In this document: one piece after another, positions 62,773 to 64,000 of the stretch
Layout of the letters: every line of letters starts with the position of its first letter
Position numbering within the stretch: the stretch's first letter is position 1
From: Hydrogenothermaceae bacterium
GTDB lineage: Bacteria; Aquificota; Aquificia; Aquificales; Hydrogenothermaceae
Length of the DNA: 64,000 nt
Assembly: GCA_026418455.1 (NCBI GenBank)
Contig: JAOABH010000004.1
Span: forward strand, 372,001 to 436,000
Direction of reading: 5' to 3'
Made by a program: the position numbers and the translations under genes
The notes under the pieces: generated by a model
What the model saw: the letters and a program-made list of their open reading frames with translations, nothing else
Told to the model about the DNA's origin: nothing
Database searches by the model: none

Positions 62773-63391
62773 AGTGTATATATACGGTGCAAGTGGTCAT
62801 GGAAAGGTAGTTTATGATGTATTAATGAGAAATGGATATTACATAAAAGGCTTTATAGATGATGATAGATCAAAAAGAGAGTTAATTGGATTGGAAGTTA
62901 TATCCTTTGATAATTTTTTAACTTTAAGAGATGATAACAGTTTCGTTGCTCTGGGAATAGGTGATAATAAAGCAAGAGAAGAAATTTTTAAGAAATTAGA
63001 AGAGAATAATATTAAGATTTTATCTGTTATAGATAAAAGTGCAATTTTGTCAAATATTATAAAAGTAGGAATTGGGACGGTGATTTTTGCAAACAGTGTA
63101 ATAAATAATTCTTCTTATATAGGAAAAGGATGCATAATAAACACATCTGCTGTTATTGAACATGACTGTTTTTTAAGTGATTTTGTACATGTTTCTCCAA
63201 ATGCAGCACTGGCTGGCAATGTCAGAGTCGGTAAATACACACATATAGGAATAGGTGCATCAATAAAACAGAACATTAACATAGGGGAAAATGTAATTAT
63301 TGGTGCAGGTTCTGTTATAATAGACGATATACCTGACAACGTAGTAGTAGTAGGAAATCCAGGGAGGATAATAAGGAAAAATGAAACATAA
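62759..63391 (+). CDS. pglD: PglD/NeuD-like UDP-amino-sugar acetyltransferase
   Basis: The 210-residue protein begins [17 protein letters not shown], the N-terminal UDP-sugar-binding fold of the PglD/NeuD family, followed by left-handed beta-helix repeats (about 95-200). The catalytic-base histidine is in [16 protein letters not shown]. PglD acetylates the 4-amino sugar to give UDP-diNAcBac. It overlaps pglC by 14 bases and the next gene starts within its end, the same arrangement as in pgl-type operons. Confidence 0.9.
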   Translation: MEITKVYIYGASGHGKVVYDVLMRNGYYIKGFIDDDRSKRELIGLEVISFDNFLTLRDDNSFVALGIGDNKAREEIFKKLEENNIKILSVIDKSAILSNIIKVGIGTVIFANSVINNSSYIGKGCIINTSAVIEHDCFLSDFVHVSPNAALAGNVRVGKYTHIGIGASIKQNINIGENVIIGAGSVIIDDIPDNVVVVGNPGRIIRKNET

Positions 63392-64000
63392 AATATATTT
63401 ATCACCACCTTATCAATCTGGAAAAGAACTTGAATATATCAAAGAAGCTATTGAATCAAATTACATTGCTCCAGTTGGAGAATTTATAGATAAATTTGAA
63501 GGAGCAATATGTGAATATACAGGTGCTAAGTATGCTGTTGGGGTTTCAAGTGGAACATCAGCTATACATTTAGCATTGAGAGTTTTAGGTATAAAAGCAG
63601 GGGATGTTGTTCTTGCTTCTACTTTTACCTTCATAGGATCGGTAGCTCCTATACTTTATCAGAATGCAGAACCAGTTTTCATAGATAGTGATTATAAAAG
63701 CTGGAATATCGACCCAAATCTTTTAGAAGATGCGATAAAAAATCTTATAAAAATTGGTAAAATACCGAAGGTTTTAATTTTAACACATATTTACGGACAA
63801 CCTGCCGATATGGATGCTATAGTCTCGATATGTGATAGATACAATATAAAATTGATTGAAGATGCTGCAGAAGCTCTTGGAGCTACATACAAAGAAAAAT
63901 ATGTAGGAACATTCGGAGAGGTTGGTATTTACTCTTTCAATGGAAATAAAATTATAACTACATCTGGTGGTGGAGTTGCGGTAACAAATAATAAACATCT
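63381..64000 (+). CDS. pglE: PglE-like aminotransferase (3'-truncated by window)
   Basis: The ORF starts at ATG 63381, behind AAGGAAAA, and is open to the window end (206 codons). It is a DegT/DnrJ/EryC1 aminotransferase: SSGTSAIHLALR, HIYGQPADMD, IEDAAEALGATY and the PLP-lysine Lys190 in SFNGNK. After PglC/PglD-like genes it is best read as PglE, which makes the 4-amino sugar from the UDP-4-keto sugar. A PglF-type dehydratase would be expected downstream or elsewhere. Confidence 0.88.
   Translation, partial: MKHKIYLSPPYQSGKELEYIKEAIESNYIAPVGEFIDKFEGAICEYTGAKYAVGVSSGTSAIHLALRVLGIKAGDVVLASTFTFIGSVAPILYQNAEPVFIDSDYKSWNIDPNLLEDAIKNLIKIGKIPKVLILTHIYGQPADMDAIVSICDRYNIKLIEDAAEALGATYKEKYVGTFGEVGIYSFNGNKIITTSGGGVAVTNNKH

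Overview
The window is a stretch of a compact, AT-rich, Gram-negative bacterial chromosome. Genes are tightly packed, often overlap by 4 bp, and frequently start with TTG or GTG. Outer-membrane and LPS genes (lpxK, a WaaL-like ligase), a thermophile-type glycogen cluster with GH57 enzymes and DUF4912, and the overall protein style suggest a member of the Aquificota, most likely Hydrogenothermaceae (Sulfurihydrogenibium-like). This placement is a judgement from protein style, not from a database search. There is no gene-free stretch longer than about 300 bases. I saw no rRNA, tRNA, CRISPR array or IS element.

Layout. (1) 1-5965, glycogen/maltodextrin operon: a 5'-truncated GH57 glycosidase, a GH57 4-alpha-glucanotransferase-like enzyme, a GalT-like nucleotidylyltransferase, glgA and a DUF4912 protein. 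(2) 6032-23857, housekeeping: tldD, tpx, purL, a coiled-coil/TM protein, an RNase Z-like hydrolase, lpxK, scpA, a vapBC toxin-antitoxin pair, corA, a membrane protein, smc, comM, an orphan ABC ATPase and mutS2. (3) 23861-33189, a partial dcw cluster running into lipid genes: murD-ftsW-murG-murB-ddl-ftsQ-ftsA-ftsZ-pgsA-plsY. (4) 33239-44363, an efflux island: a leftward tolC/adaptor pair diverging from a rightward RND pump, aldehyde reductase, TetR repressor, second TolC, EmrA and EmrB. One palindromic operator sits in a symmetric divergent promoter. (5) 44295-64000, surface polysaccharide synthesis: a leftward O-antigen ligase, then a long rightward cluster.

The polysaccharide cluster encodes WbpA-, WbpB-, WbpD-, WbpE- and WbpI-like enzymes, which together suffice to make UDP-2,3-diacetamido-2,3-dideoxy-mannuronic acid. 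It also has an AsnB-type amidotransferase, a Wzx flippase, a Wzy polymerase, two glycosyltransferases, a membrane acyltransferase, and PglC/PglD/PglE-like genes for a bacillosamine-type first sugar on undecaprenyl phosphate. The last gene runs off the window.

The most unusual features lie in this sugar pathway. The dehydrogenase gene is split by a 465-residue intein with a LAGLIDADG endonuclease, placed exactly before the catalytic cysteine. A Uma2-type nuclease gene sits between the next two steps. An antitoxin-like gene plus a complete PIN (VapC-like) domain is inserted before the aminotransferase, and the PIN domain is fused in frame to the aminotransferase. The nearby acyltransferase lacks its first membrane helix, including the usual catalytic histidine.
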